From Lachancea dasiensis (lineage: Eukaryota; Ascomycota; Saccharomycetes; Saccharomycetales; Saccharomycetaceae): 64,000 bases of DNA. Position 1 is the stretch's first letter, and every line of letters begins with the position of its first letter. Made by a program: the position numbers and the translations under genes. The stretch is taken from the NCBI GenBank assembly GCA_900074725.1, contig LT598461.1:992001-1056000 (forward strand), read 5' to 3'. Of the stretch, positions 1-8,767 are shown in pieces. Below the pieces are notes generated by a model. It saw only the letters and a list, made by a program, of their open reading frames with translations. It was not told the DNA's origin and searched no databases.

Positions 1-782
1 ATAATATAATACTTTGGTCAAGATGCTCTTTTCACGCTAAACACTGATCCTAGATCTAAGACCTGGAGCGGGCTAGATGCTGCATAAACCTCGTTTAATC
101 CAGAAACGTCTTCAATTTATGATATAGGATGTTCTATCAAAAGGTAGTGCTTGAGTTATATGCTCATATATAGTACAGTGATTCCTCAATTCTAGTCAGA
201 ACCCTAACCCTTTCTCCTTATGATTCTTTCTTGACATGTAAGAAAAAAGATGATTGCTCTTGAGCAGCAAGGTGTGGTGTTTGGTCCTTTATTCGTAGCT
301 AACAAGTGTGTTTTGTGAAGTTCCCGGTTTGCCCCCAACCTCAATCATCTCACGAATACTGTCATTGAACGACAGGAATAGTAGTAATGGCATGAATGGC
401 AATAATGACAGACTAGGAACCATCAGAACCCAGCCAAAGAAGCTAGATGGCTATGAACAAGGATAATACAGCACGAAGCAGTCCCCACGAGCCCCGCCAA
501 CGATCACATGACGTCTCAAGGCTGTTACCGCATTTTGACCTTCCTCAGAGACGAGTTAGAGTACGGGAAAGCATACAATAGGAGACTGGTGGATCAGAAC
601 AAATGGGCTCATTGGAGATAGAAAGAAGTGAGGAATGGCGAAATACTACCGCGATCTACAAGTTCTGATTGCCTTCAAGTAACTATTCAGTAAGTTGACG
701 CTGTGATAATTGTTCACGAGAAATTCGCTGCAAACAAGTATTCGCTATGTCGGATAGTGTTCACGACAATCATATCAAGTAC
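1..782. other. intergenic, no gene seen
   Basis: No open frame of convincing length or composition, no RNA gene and no clear repeat is visible before the tRNA gene. The stretch may hold the 3' flank of a gene lying to the left of the window. Confidence 0.5.
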
Positions 783-888
783 GAGAGTTTGGCCGAGTGG
801 TTAAGGCGTCAGATTTAGGCTTAGCTTTCATAATAAGTCAGATTCTCTGATATCTTCGGATGCGCGGGTTCGAATCCCGTAGCTCTCA
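783..888 (+). tRNA. tRNA-Leu(UAG), with intron
   Basis: The gene folds as a long-variable-arm leucine tRNA. The acceptor stem pairs GAGAGTT (783-789) with AGCTCTC (881-887), followed by discriminator A at 888. The D arm carries ggccgagtgg. The anticodon stem is TCAGA/TCTGA with loop TTTAGGC after splicing, giving anticodon TAG at 816-818. A 25-base intron at 820-844 sits after position 37, the usual place for yeast tRNA introns. The B box ggttcgaatcc is at 867-877. A run of seven T's at 892-898 (after TTTA) would stop RNA polymerase III. The mature sequence closely resembles the intron-containing tRNA-Leu(UAG) of S. cerevisiae. CCA is not encoded, as normal for eukaryotes. The tRNA ligase that joins such halves (TRL1) is encoded at the other end of the window. 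Confidence 0.96.
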
Positions 889-1938
889 TTTATTTTTTTG
901 AATATTATATGACCGGCTGAACCTGAAGCACGTTTCGGTGTTGGGTCTACATCCGAATCTTCAGATTGCAAATTTCAATGTTCTCACTGGAAAACGGAAA
1001 AGAAGGTTTGTTTCAAGAGAACTTGTGGCTGTCCGAAGTTACCTGGCCTCTTGGCACTTGTGGATGAGGTATATCACTCTGTACTATTCTGGCGTGCTCA
1101 AGCACCCCGTCGCATGACGCTAAGAAACTTAAGGATAATGTCAATAATAGGTCTCGGATGATGTTTCAAGGACAGTTGAGGCTAAGCCTCAACTGGGAGC
1201 TCATTTATAAATATGGCTAATGGAAACTCCTCGGTGATTGATGGCTAGTTATAGGAAGAGAGAAAATGCGTCATTTGATCTATTTATCAAATTTATGTTC
1301 TAAGCCCGATCGTATCACACACCCATGTTTGTAGTGTACACTTGGTCTATAAAACAACAAGGATTTAGTTGATCATCCTGCTTGCAAGCTTTCAGAAAAC
1401 CTTATAGGGACTACATCACTGGGTGTTTCAAGAGAACTTTCGAATGATCTACAATGAGTCGAGCACATCCGCCGACATCAGAATGCAGAAAGATGTATAT
1501 CTGAAGATATCAAGCAAGCATTGCGCGCGTTTCTTCAGGTCACGGTGTTTCCAACAACAAATTTGGGTAAATCAGATTTATTTATATTAACCTCGCCAGC
1601 AATGTAAGACGCTAGCGTGCCACATTCTCAAAATGCTTCACCTATCAGAGCCAATTGTCAAGGACAACACGTCGAAATCGAACCAAGCAAGCTTATCGAT
1701 GTGCTGGACTAGGTTTCAAGGCTTCATGTATTCCCGTGTATCATGATATTCATTTACAGACTGGATGGTCCATCGTGACAAGCTCGAACATCCAAGAGAT
1801 CAACCTGACTTTGGGGATCTTACAGATCGCGCTGGAGCCCATCCTCTTTCTAGTCGTGTTGAAAACGCTTGATTTGCCAATCAGTGTCGATCTGGAGCAC
1901 TGTGTTCTGGATTTTGTCGGGCATTTTCAACCTCTGCG
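889..1938. other. intergenic, no gene seen
   Basis: Just after the tRNA terminator there is about 1 kb without a recognisable gene. A 15-base direct repeat (gtttcaagagaactt) occurs at 1010-1024 and 1425-1439, but no longer homology surrounds it. The final part should hold the promoter of the carrier gene that starts at 1939. Confidence 0.5.
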
Positions 1939-2904
1939 ATGAACAATCTGGAGGCCAACCGCTGGCGGCAGTTTCTGTTTAGCCAAACCAGTGTGGCATT
2001 TTGGGCTGGTGGTCTCGCTGGTGCCGTGTCAAGAACGGTTGTATCGCCCTTTGAAAGAGTGAAGATCCTCCTGCAAGTACAAAGTTCTACGCAGGCATAC
2101 AATCAAGGCATTTTTGGCGCCGTTAAGCAGATATATGTGGAAGAAGGAGTTCCTGGTCTTTTGCGTGGCAATGGACTAAACTGTGTTCGGATCTTTCCAT
2201 ACAGTGCTGTGCAGTTTGTGGTATACGAATTTTGCAAGCGCCAGTGGTTCGAATTGAGGTCATCACCACCTGAGCAAAAACAGCTCTATGGATGGCAGAG
2301 ACTAATGAGCGGGGCACTGTGCGGATTCTGTAGTGTTCTCGCAACATATCCCCTTGACTTGGTGCGTACGCGTCTTTCCATTCAAACTGCCAACCTTTCG
2401 CGATTGAAGAAGATGCAGGGTACGGAAGCCGTGAAAGAGAAACCACCCGGCGTGTGGCAGCTACTGGTGAGAACGTACACCCAAGAAGGCGGTGTTGCCG
2501 GTTTATACCGCGGGTTTTGGCCCACTAGCATCGGTGTTGTGCCGTACGTGGCCCTCAATTTTACAGTTTACGAACAGTTGCGAGAATTCATACCTAGCAG
2601 CATCGATCCTGCTTGGGCTAGCCTTTACAAGCTTTCCATTGGGGCTGTGAGTGGTGGTGTGGCCCAAACTATGACGTATCCGTTTGATTTGCTTAGGAGA
2701 CGCTTTCAGGTACTGGCCATGAGCCAGAACGCGCTAGGATACCGCTACACCGGAGTTTTCGATGCCTTACGTACTATAGGGCGCACAGAAGGTTTCAAGG
2801 GCTATTATAAGGGCCTTACTGCGAACCTTTTTAAGGTCGTTCCCTCCACGGCTGTCAGCTGGATAGTATACGAGACAGTCAAGGATATGATGTCCCATCA
2901 CTAA
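1939..2904 (+). CDS. mitochondrial carrier, YPR011C ortholog (APS/PAPS carrier)
   Basis: A 321-residue member of the SLC25 mitochondrial carrier family, which exchanges solutes across the inner mitochondrial membrane. The three tandem repeats show the signature P-x-[D/E]-x-x-[K/R] at SPFERVK (36-42), YPLDLVR (from 137) and YPFDLLR (from 247). The match to S. cerevisiae YPR011C runs over the whole length, with shared blocks such as RTVVSPFERVKILLQVQSS. In S. cerevisiae that protein carries adenosine 5'-phosphosulfate and 3'-phospho-adenosine 5'-phosphosulfate. Substrate is inferred from orthology. Start is the ATG at 1939; the frame is open further upstream but has no other ATG. The next gene (YPR010C-A homolog, same strand) is also its neighbour in S. 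cerevisiae. Confidence 0.94.
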   Translation: MNNLEANRWRQFLFSQTSVAFWAGGLAGAVSRTVVSPFERVKILLQVQSSTQAYNQGIFGAVKQIYVEEGVPGLLRGNGLNCVRIFPYSAVQFVVYEFCKRQWFELRSSPPEQKQLYGWQRLMSGALCGFCSVLATYPLDLVRTRLSIQTANLSRLKKMQGTEAVKEKPPGVWQLLVRTYTQEGGVAGLYRGFWPTSIGVVPYVALNFTVYEQLREFIPSSIDPAWASLYKLSIGAVSGGVAQTMTYPFDLLRRRFQVLAMSQNALGYRYTGVFDALRTIGRTEGFKGYYKGLTANLFKVVPSTAVSWIVYETVKDMMSHH

Positions 2905-3724
2905 AGGGCTTTATATCGAATAAAACAAAATGCAATTCGAGCCAACATACCCCGCGTTATAGAAGATAAATTTTCATTAAGTTAATATTCAACATCGACT
3001 GCCTTGAGTTCAAGCAACAAATCTCCCCTCGCCGACGCCCTGTACGCATTCAACTGCTCTGCGACTGCGCATGGAGTGAGAATGTGTTTAGGTGTTCTAT
3101 ACGGCATCCCATTTACAGAGGAACGTTATCCTAGGCAGGAAAGAAAGCTCTATAAAGATGTAGGTTGGTCCTTCGGCTCAGTCCGTCTCCCACCATGCTG
3201 GACCTCTAGCTACTAAGCCAGAGTACATCTACCAATATAAAGCTATCCACCGCGGAGGTCAAGATGATTCTACGGCCCGTTGCGTTCATCAAGATGGTCC
3301 TGTGCTTAACCCGACCACATGAACCCAAGAAGTAATGCAAACCGAGCGAAAATGCTTGAAAATGGCACTTTTTCGACGATCTTAGTTACTGTAAAGGGGA
3401 AAAGCTCTGTAACCTCGTGGCAGATCCCTAGATCCCTAGGTCCCGGTCTTCTGGGCCATTGCCTTGATGTTGTCTGGTGTTGGGACACCTTCCTGTCCCT
3501 TTCTACGTTAGTAATTACTGGGCCAATTAGATTTCAAATCTTTAATTATATCACCTTTAACGGAAATAAACTTGTTAAAAATCGACTTACAAAATCGATT
3601 ACGTCGTCAGTGATCAAGGGAAGGATTGAAAATTATACAATTAAAAACAGCTTACTGGTCGTGTAGGAGTTCCTGTTCGTCCGAAGACTTAGAGTTCCCT
3701 CCCTATATCAATAACTGCCCGATA
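2905..3724. other. intergenic, no gene seen
   Basis: Contains the carrier gene's 3' end and the promoter of the small spliced gene. Several frames of 60-115 codons are open but have no ATG at a sensible place or no protein-like composition. I see no element here. Confidence 0.5.
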
Positions 3725-4161
3725 ATGAGAGCCACCAGATATCTACTAAACGCAGCTGTATGTGCCTGACGAGGCCGTTTGCCCGTCTTTTAGAAGGAAT
3801 GAACTTGGTTTGGAGGTATCAGCGATGGTACTTTGGTAGTGCTTTTCATCGGTAGTGTATAAAAGACGACCAACCGAAGTACCGCAGTGCTATCATATGG
3901 AATCATGATCTGTTAGAACCCCACCCGTTCAAAATGGCTCCTTGCAAATGTACTAACAATTCGCGCAATTAGCAAAAACAAAAACCAGGTCTCGGAATTC
4001 CGGTCGAATTGACGCCTCTTTTCCTAGCTATGGGCGTGGCCATGGGCTCTGCGTGCTGGTTTTCCTACAAGAAGTTTAGATTCGACACCAGTTTGAGAGT
4101 TGGCAGAACCAACCCTGACAGATCGGGCCTACAGAAAGTGTTGGAAGAAAACAAAAACTAA
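3725..4161 (+). CDS. small mitochondrial membrane protein, YPR010C-A homolog, spliced
   Basis: Two exons encode 73 residues. Exon 1 is 3725-3757 (reads MRATRYLLNAA). The intron is 3758-3972: donor GTATGT at 3758, branch point TACTAAC at 3951-3957, acceptor TTAG ending 3972. Exon 2 is 3973-4161, ending in TAA. The product aligns with S. cerevisiae YPR010C-A (72 residues): both begin M-R with LLN near residue 9 and share IPVELTPLFLA before one transmembrane segment and a basic tail. The pattern resembles the B12D/NDUFA4-type small inner-membrane proteins of mitochondria; that assignment is an inference. Position downstream of the YPR011C ortholog matches S. cerevisiae. No single long frame reveals the gene, so it is easily missed. 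Confidence 0.9.
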
Positions 4162-4507
4162 GCAGATAAGTTTTCAGTAACTTGTTCTAAAGAATGTCAT
4201 TTATCAGCACACCACTACCCCACTCTTTAGGTCTATATGTCTGATCCACCACTTTTTGCGGAGGTGGACCATCAGTTCCTTAGTTAACTCAAACATTCGT
4301 ACTTTCAGTATCAATTCTATGTACCAGGCACATGTTGACGAACTGTATTTATTTGCACATCAGCTCACAAATGCGCATATCTTTAACTGGTGATGGCCCT
4401 GATGTTTGTGTCCGACTCTTCAATCTTAAAGAATGCCGCGTTAACGTTTATGAATATTATTTATACAGAGAATGCCTTTGCATTCAACATGAGCTTGCCA
4501 CCCCCAT
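4162..4507. other. convergent intergenic region
   Basis: A 346-base gap between the 3' ends of the small mitochondrial gene (+) and the purine permease (-). It presumably holds both polyadenylation regions. Nothing else is seen. Confidence 0.5.
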
Positions 4508-6319
4508 CTATTCCGACGTGGAAGCTTGTCCCGTGTTAACAACCACATTGCTACCCTTCATTTCGAAGCTGTTCCTAATTTCATCTAGGTCATTGCCTCT
4601 TGAAAACGCTTCCCTGCCCTTGTTGCTGAGAACGTGTCCGTCTTCAAACTCATTATGAGCGTCCAAAACCTGTAGATTATCTTGCTGTATTTCGATTTCG
4701 TCCATAAGATCCTCATCCAGCTGTTGAGGAATGATCAAATTCAATATCATCGCGACAATTCCTGCTACTGCGAAACCGGACTCCATAATCAAAATGATAG
4801 CATTCAAAAGCCCTTGTAATGACTGATTGTCCCCGGAATAATGAAAGAACGTATCAAACCAATCTGGAACTAAAATGGCTCCAAATCCAAATAAGAGTGT
4901 GCCAGTTAAGACGAATCTATCACGCCTTGTGAAGGGTATGGTGGAGATAATCTTCAAACCTGAAACAGCCACACTTGTAAACAAAAAGGTGGTCATGCCA
5001 CCCAGGACCGGCTTTGGAATGGCTACTAACGCGGCACCAAATTTGGCAAAAATACCCATGACAATTAAGAAGAAGCAACACCAGTAGCCCACTTGTCTAT
5101 TAGCACATTTCGTTAGCGAGATAACACCATTGTTTTGAGCGAAAGTCGACATGGGGGGGAGGGTGCAAAGCGCAGAAATGACACCGCCGATACCATCGCT
5201 TAACACAGCACCCTGAATTCTGGACTCGTACAATTCACCTTCCACCTCCAAACGAGAAACATCACATGTGGCTGTCACATCACCGATACACTCCTGAGCC
5301 AACACAATGTACATGACCAACATTGGAAGAACAATTGGGCCATAGACTTTCAGTGGGAAGGTGTGGACCCACATGAAAGTAACAGCTGGGGCGGCATTGA
5401 TTGACGAATTCGAAAAGTAACCGCAAGCTGCCGCCACAATGCAGCCTACGATAAGGCCAACAATGACAGCGCAGGACTTCATGATGGGGGAGCCCCATTT
5501 TTCACACATGATGATTGTCGAAAACACCAGAAATCCCAGTCCGACAAACCTCGCACTGCCCCATTCGCCGGCCATTGGTGCCCCTTCGCTGGGACAGATT
5601 GCTCCGACACAGCTTGACCCACCAACCCAATCATTGAATCCACTCTGAATTAAGCTCACAGCAATACATAGCACAACTGGACCAGTAACAATCTTGGGAA
5701 ATAATTTTTGTAGAACCTTAGGGGGCGTGAAAGACATCAATATTTCCAATAAAGCGCAGCACGCAGCAGTTGCTAAAAGCGCACCATAGCCAGCAGAGCA
5801 CGGACCAGGTGTGCCGTCCTCATTTGTGGGGCAAAACCCTGACTTGTACATTACTGGAACGGCCTTTTCAATGATAGTAATAGTCGCGAACGAAGTTCCG
5901 ACCACAGAGATTAAACCAGAGCCAATGTAGTAGGGCGTCTTAGGAATGTGAAACCTTGTAATTTGAATACAAGACATGATACCAGAAACAATAAGAGAAG
6001 CAGAAACCAGATACTGTTGGATTTCGGTTGGGAAATTGCAGACGGACGAAATGATGATGGGGGGCGTGATGACACCTGCTAACATTGCCAAAGAATGCTG
6101 AAGGCCTAACAAGAAGCCCAAGAAAAGTGGAATATCTGAATATACCGAGAAGAAAGGCTGGTCTCTCTGAACCGGCTCGATTCCTCGCTTGCGTGAGATC
6201 CAGTCCCTGAACGGATATGAGGGAGTGAACAGAAAAGCGTAGTCATAGTCTCCAAAAAGCCCTTCTTTTGTAGTCAGCTTGCGGAAGAACTGCTTGGCTT
6301 GCAGTTGCACGTTATTCAT
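4508..6319 (-). CDS. uric acid/xanthine permease (NAT/NCS2 family, UapA/UapC type)
   Basis: A 603-residue polytopic plasma-membrane transporter. It carries the marks of the nucleobase-ascorbate transporter family: QH in the first membrane span (Q74-H75), AQE (E343), SDG (D375), and the family signature QNNGVISLTK at 395-404. These match the functional residues H86, E356, D388, Q408 and N409 of Aspergillus UapA with a constant offset in the later part, so proton-coupled uptake of uric acid and xanthine is the likely role. S. cerevisiae has no such gene. Uricase, which would use the imported uric acid, is encoded at 36895-37818. GATAA motifs at 6516-6520, 6580-6584 and 6712-6716, upstream of the start, fit nitrogen control (inference). 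The C-terminal tail is acidic and cytosolic. Confidence 0.92.
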   Translation of the reverse strand: MNNVQLQAKQFFRKLTTKEGLFGDYDYAFLFTPSYPFRDWISRKRGIEPVQRDQPFFSVYSDIPLFLGFLLGLQHSLAMLAGVITPPIIISSVCNFPTEIQQYLVSASLIVSGIMSCIQITRFHIPKTPYYIGSGLISVVGTSFATITIIEKAVPVMYKSGFCPTNEDGTPGPCSAGYGALLATAACCALLEILMSFTPPKVLQKLFPKIVTGPVVLCIAVSLIQSGFNDWVGGSSCVGAICPSEGAPMAGEWGSARFVGLGFLVFSTIIMCEKWGSPIMKSCAVIVGLIVGCIVAAACGYFSNSSINAAPAVTFMWVHTFPLKVYGPIVLPMLVMYIVLAQECIGDVTATCDVSRLEVEGELYESRIQGAVLSDGIGGVISALCTLPPMSTFAQNNGVISLTKCANRQVGYWCCFFLIVMGIFAKFGAALVAIPKPVLGGMTTFLFTSVAVSGLKIISTIPFTRRDRFVLTGTLLFGFGAILVPDWFDTFFHYSGDNQSLQGLLNAIILIMESGFAVAGIVAMILNLIIPQQLDEDLMDEIEIQQDNLQVLDAHNEFEDGHVLSNKGREAFSRGNDLDEIRNSFEMKGSNVVVNTGQASTSE

Positions 6320-7037
6320 CGTAATCTCTGACCCACGACAAAAATTCTGCTAGTAACCAAAGTTGACTGGAAGCCGTTGAACGAAACTTCTAATGTCTCT
6401 TTTTATGGAAGGAGTAGTATTAACTGTGCGATGAAATCGTCTTTTGATCTTCTCTTGATGTCACGATGAGCAGAGCTTCTGCCTGTCGTTTACTATCAAA
6501 ATGTACGTTACTACTGATAACGAATTCGAAGGCTCGAAATGGATATGGCACAAAAATGAAAACACGCGCCTTTAGTCTCGATAAGGTGAGTTAATGGATG
6601 GCAACAACTTTGTCGAAAGTACTGTTGTTCGTTGTAATTTTTGTTCGCTTTAATATCCTTCTTGTAAGGTTATCTTACATGGAGTTACCGCTTTGCCTCG
6701 CTTCGGATGATGATAAGCTTTTGTCATGCGCATCCGTCAGAAAAGGTGCAGTCCGCTCATCCAAGGCTCTGTTCCAAAAGTAATAAAAGTTCATTTTGAG
6801 TTGTTTCTGACGGTTCTTTCCTTCGGCTTTGCCCCTCTGCTGATAAGCAACGATTTTCGCACTTGCCCGCGACAACTTTTTTGTCTCGTGCAAATCACAC
6901 CAGTTCATGCAGATGTGCGGTGTGATGGCTGCTGGAATTGCGGGCGCGATCGCCAAGTCCACCTGCAGTAATACACCCGGACTTGTATCTACCAGGAAGA
7001 GACGGCCGGCTCCAGCAGTAAAATTAAGCTAGGCCCG
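6320..7037. promoter_or_regulatory. upstream region of the purine permease, with GATAA motifs
   Basis: Lies between the permease start (6319, -) and the DPC29 stop (7038, -). GATAA motifs occur at 6516-6520, 6580-6584 and 6712-6716 on the + strand. GATA factors (Gln3, Gat1 and repressors) bind such motifs at nitrogen-regulated yeast genes. A 41-codon + strand frame at 6907-7032 starts with ATG and encodes a short Ala/Gly/Met-rich segment followed by a basic tail; I do not recognise it and do not call it a gene. Confidence 0.4.
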
Positions 7038-7898
7038 TTAAGTGCTAGTCTTCAAATTGTAATAGAAATCGGTAACATCATCAATCTCGTCGAGTTGCCC
7101 CATAAACTTTTTGAGCTTGGCTTTGGTCTCTTCGTCGAGAATCTCGACCGCCATATCATCTTTCGGCACGTAGGCGACGTTGACCTCTTGGATATAAAAC
7201 CCACCTTCTTTTAGGACAGAAGCTACCTGGTTCGCATGAACCGGGTCTGTGCTCAATTCGTAAAGCATGTCCCCGTATCCGGCTCTCAGTGCGTCCTTGT
7301 CGGTGTTTTGTGGCTCGAAAACCTCGAGATCTTCGACTCCGTCGATTTCCAAAACCTTTTCCATGACCTGGTCGAATTCGCGTAGTGCGACCGGTGGTTG
7401 GACAACAACACTTCCCTTGCGTTCGAAAAAGTACAGTGTCGGTGTGATGCTCCCGTTGGCCTTTGTGAAAGCGCTTCTGACCAGCCCGATGGTTCTGTTC
7501 TTGTTGTCTGTGAGAGCCTCAACAACAAAGGCCACACCTCCGGGGCCCATTCCCTCGTAAACACATGTATCTGACTTTGCTCCGTCTTTGCTGGTAGCTC
7601 CCGAACCCTTGCGTATAGCGTTTTCCACCACCCGCTTGGTAACGTTGTTCTTGTTGGCAGCTTCGATAGCCGCTGCCAAACGGACGTTTAGCAGAGGATC
7701 TGAAGACCCACCTCCAAGCTTGACAGCTAGCGCAATTTGATTGGCAAATTTGTTGAACAGCTTGTTTCGCTCGGAGTCATTCTTGGCTTTGTCGTGTTTG
7801 ATGGTTGACCATTTGTTGTGTCCCGATAAAACGGGACGACAAACTGAAAATGGGCGCACCAATAGGGCCGGAATACTGGAAACCGTCAACCGCAGCAT
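7038..7898 (-). CDS. DPC29: mitochondrial YebC/TACO1-family translation factor, Dpc29-like
   Basis: A 286-residue protein of the YebC/TACO1 family, which assists mitochondrial translation. The N-terminus (about 22 residues rich in Arg, Ser and hydrophobic residues, no acids) is a likely mitochondrial presequence. The YebC core starts at SGHNKWSTIKHDKAKND and continues through the NNVTKRVVENAIRKG block and the YEGMGPGGVAF block to the end. Length is close to S. cerevisiae YGR021W (Dpc29). The neighbour VMA7 (YGR020C) is divergent from it, as in S. cerevisiae. Start ATG is at 7896-7898. Confidence 0.92.
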   Translation of the reverse strand: MLRLTVSSIPALLVRPFSVCRPVLSGHNKWSTIKHDKAKNDSERNKLFNKFANQIALAVKLGGGSSDPLLNVRLAAAIEAANKNNVTKRVVENAIRKGSGATSKDGAKSDTCVYEGMGPGGVAFVVEALTDNKNRTIGLVRSAFTKANGSITPTLYFFERKGSVVVQPPVALREFDQVMEKVLEIDGVEDLEVFEPQNTDKDALRAGYGDMLYELSTDPVHANQVASVLKEGGFYIQEVNVAYVPKDDMAVEILDEETKAKLKKFMGQLDEIDDVTDFYYNLKTST

Positions 7899-8283
7899 CT
7901 ATAAAGTATATAAAGAAAGGAAGGCTATTTACAAGAGCTCCAAAGTCTGGGTCTAGCTCGACTTGTTTTCCAGAACGTTTTCCATTGTGATGTTGATTTT
8001 CCGCATGGCTACAAAATTGGCTACAGCGAAAAAACAAGGGAACAAGTAGAAGATACAATATGGAAAAGCATCCAGTCACCTAAGGACCATCACCATACAA
8101 TTTCGCTAGATCCGTTGGCGGCCCTTTGAATTGGCAATGGCTTCTTCTTTTCCCATAATCTTACTTGGTATGACTCTAAATCATCTCTGACGAGTACTAA
8201 TCAATGTGTAGGAATTGAAGAAACCTTCATAATCTTAGCTACTTTCCCTTTTTACAACGAAAAGATACATACACCATTGACCG
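7899..8283. other. divergent promoter DPC29/VMA7
   Basis: The 385 bases separate the start codons of two divergent genes and must hold both promoters. A donor-like GTATGA (8168-8173) and a TACTAAT (8195-8201) lie close together, but the implied intron would be only 44 bases. Confidence 0.5.
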
Positions 8284-8640
8284 ATGTCCGACAAGCGCTC
8301 TCTTATCGCGGTTATCGGCGATGAAGACACATGCACCGGTATGCTACTCGCTGGCGTGGGCCAGGTCTCGCCTTCGAGTCAGGAGAAGAACTTCTTCATG
8401 TACCAAGAGGGCAAAACCACCAGGGAAGAAGTCTTAGCGGCCTTTGACAATTATACACAGGAAAGGGAAGACATCGCGATTTTGCTGATCAACCAGCACG
8501 TTGCTGAAAAAATCAGAGGCCAGGTAGACAATTTCACGGCTGCGTTCCCGGCAGTTTTGGAAATTCCATCGAAGGAGCATCCCTACGACCCGGAAAAGGA
8601 TTCCATCTTGAAAAGAGTGCGCAGACTCTTTGGCGAATAA
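8284..8640 (+). CDS. VMA7: V-ATPase V1 subunit F
   Basis: The 118-residue product has the same length as S. cerevisiae Vma7 and the same family features: the N-terminal [19 protein letters not shown] block and the [11 protein letters not shown] segment. Subunit F sits in the central rotor stalk of the vacuolar proton pump, next to subunit D, and is needed for coupling ATP hydrolysis to proton transport. The protein is acidic, soluble and has no targeting signal. Start is the ATG at 8284. Confidence 0.97.
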   Translation: MSDKRSLIAVIGDEDTCTGMLLAGVGQVSPSSQEKNFFMYQEGKTTREEVLAAFDNYTQEREDIAILLINQHVAEKIRGQVDNFTAAFPAVLEIPSKEHPYDPEKDSILKRVRRLFGE

Positions 8641-8767
8641 GCGCGGGCAGCTAAAGTCTATATAGAGTTACAATCGAATTGTGTACAAGACTGTAATAGA
8701 TCAAAAACAAAAAATGAGAACTTTTGGAGACTACTAAACACGGCCACAAGGCGCGAACACAAACACA

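Noticed and set aside
1010-1439. Direct repeat gtttcaagagaactt near the tRNA as LTR ends
   Set aside because: Only 15 bases match, with no TG...CA termini, no target-site duplication and no extended homology.
6907-7032. 41-codon ATG frame downstream of DPC29
   Set aside because: No family match, short, and overlaps the 3' region of DPC29.
8168-8211. Donor GTATGA, TACTAAT and an AG acceptor upstream of VMA7, like a 5'UTR intron
   Set aside because: The intron would be 44 bases with an unusually short branch-acceptor distance. The joined upstream frame runs out of phase into VMA7.
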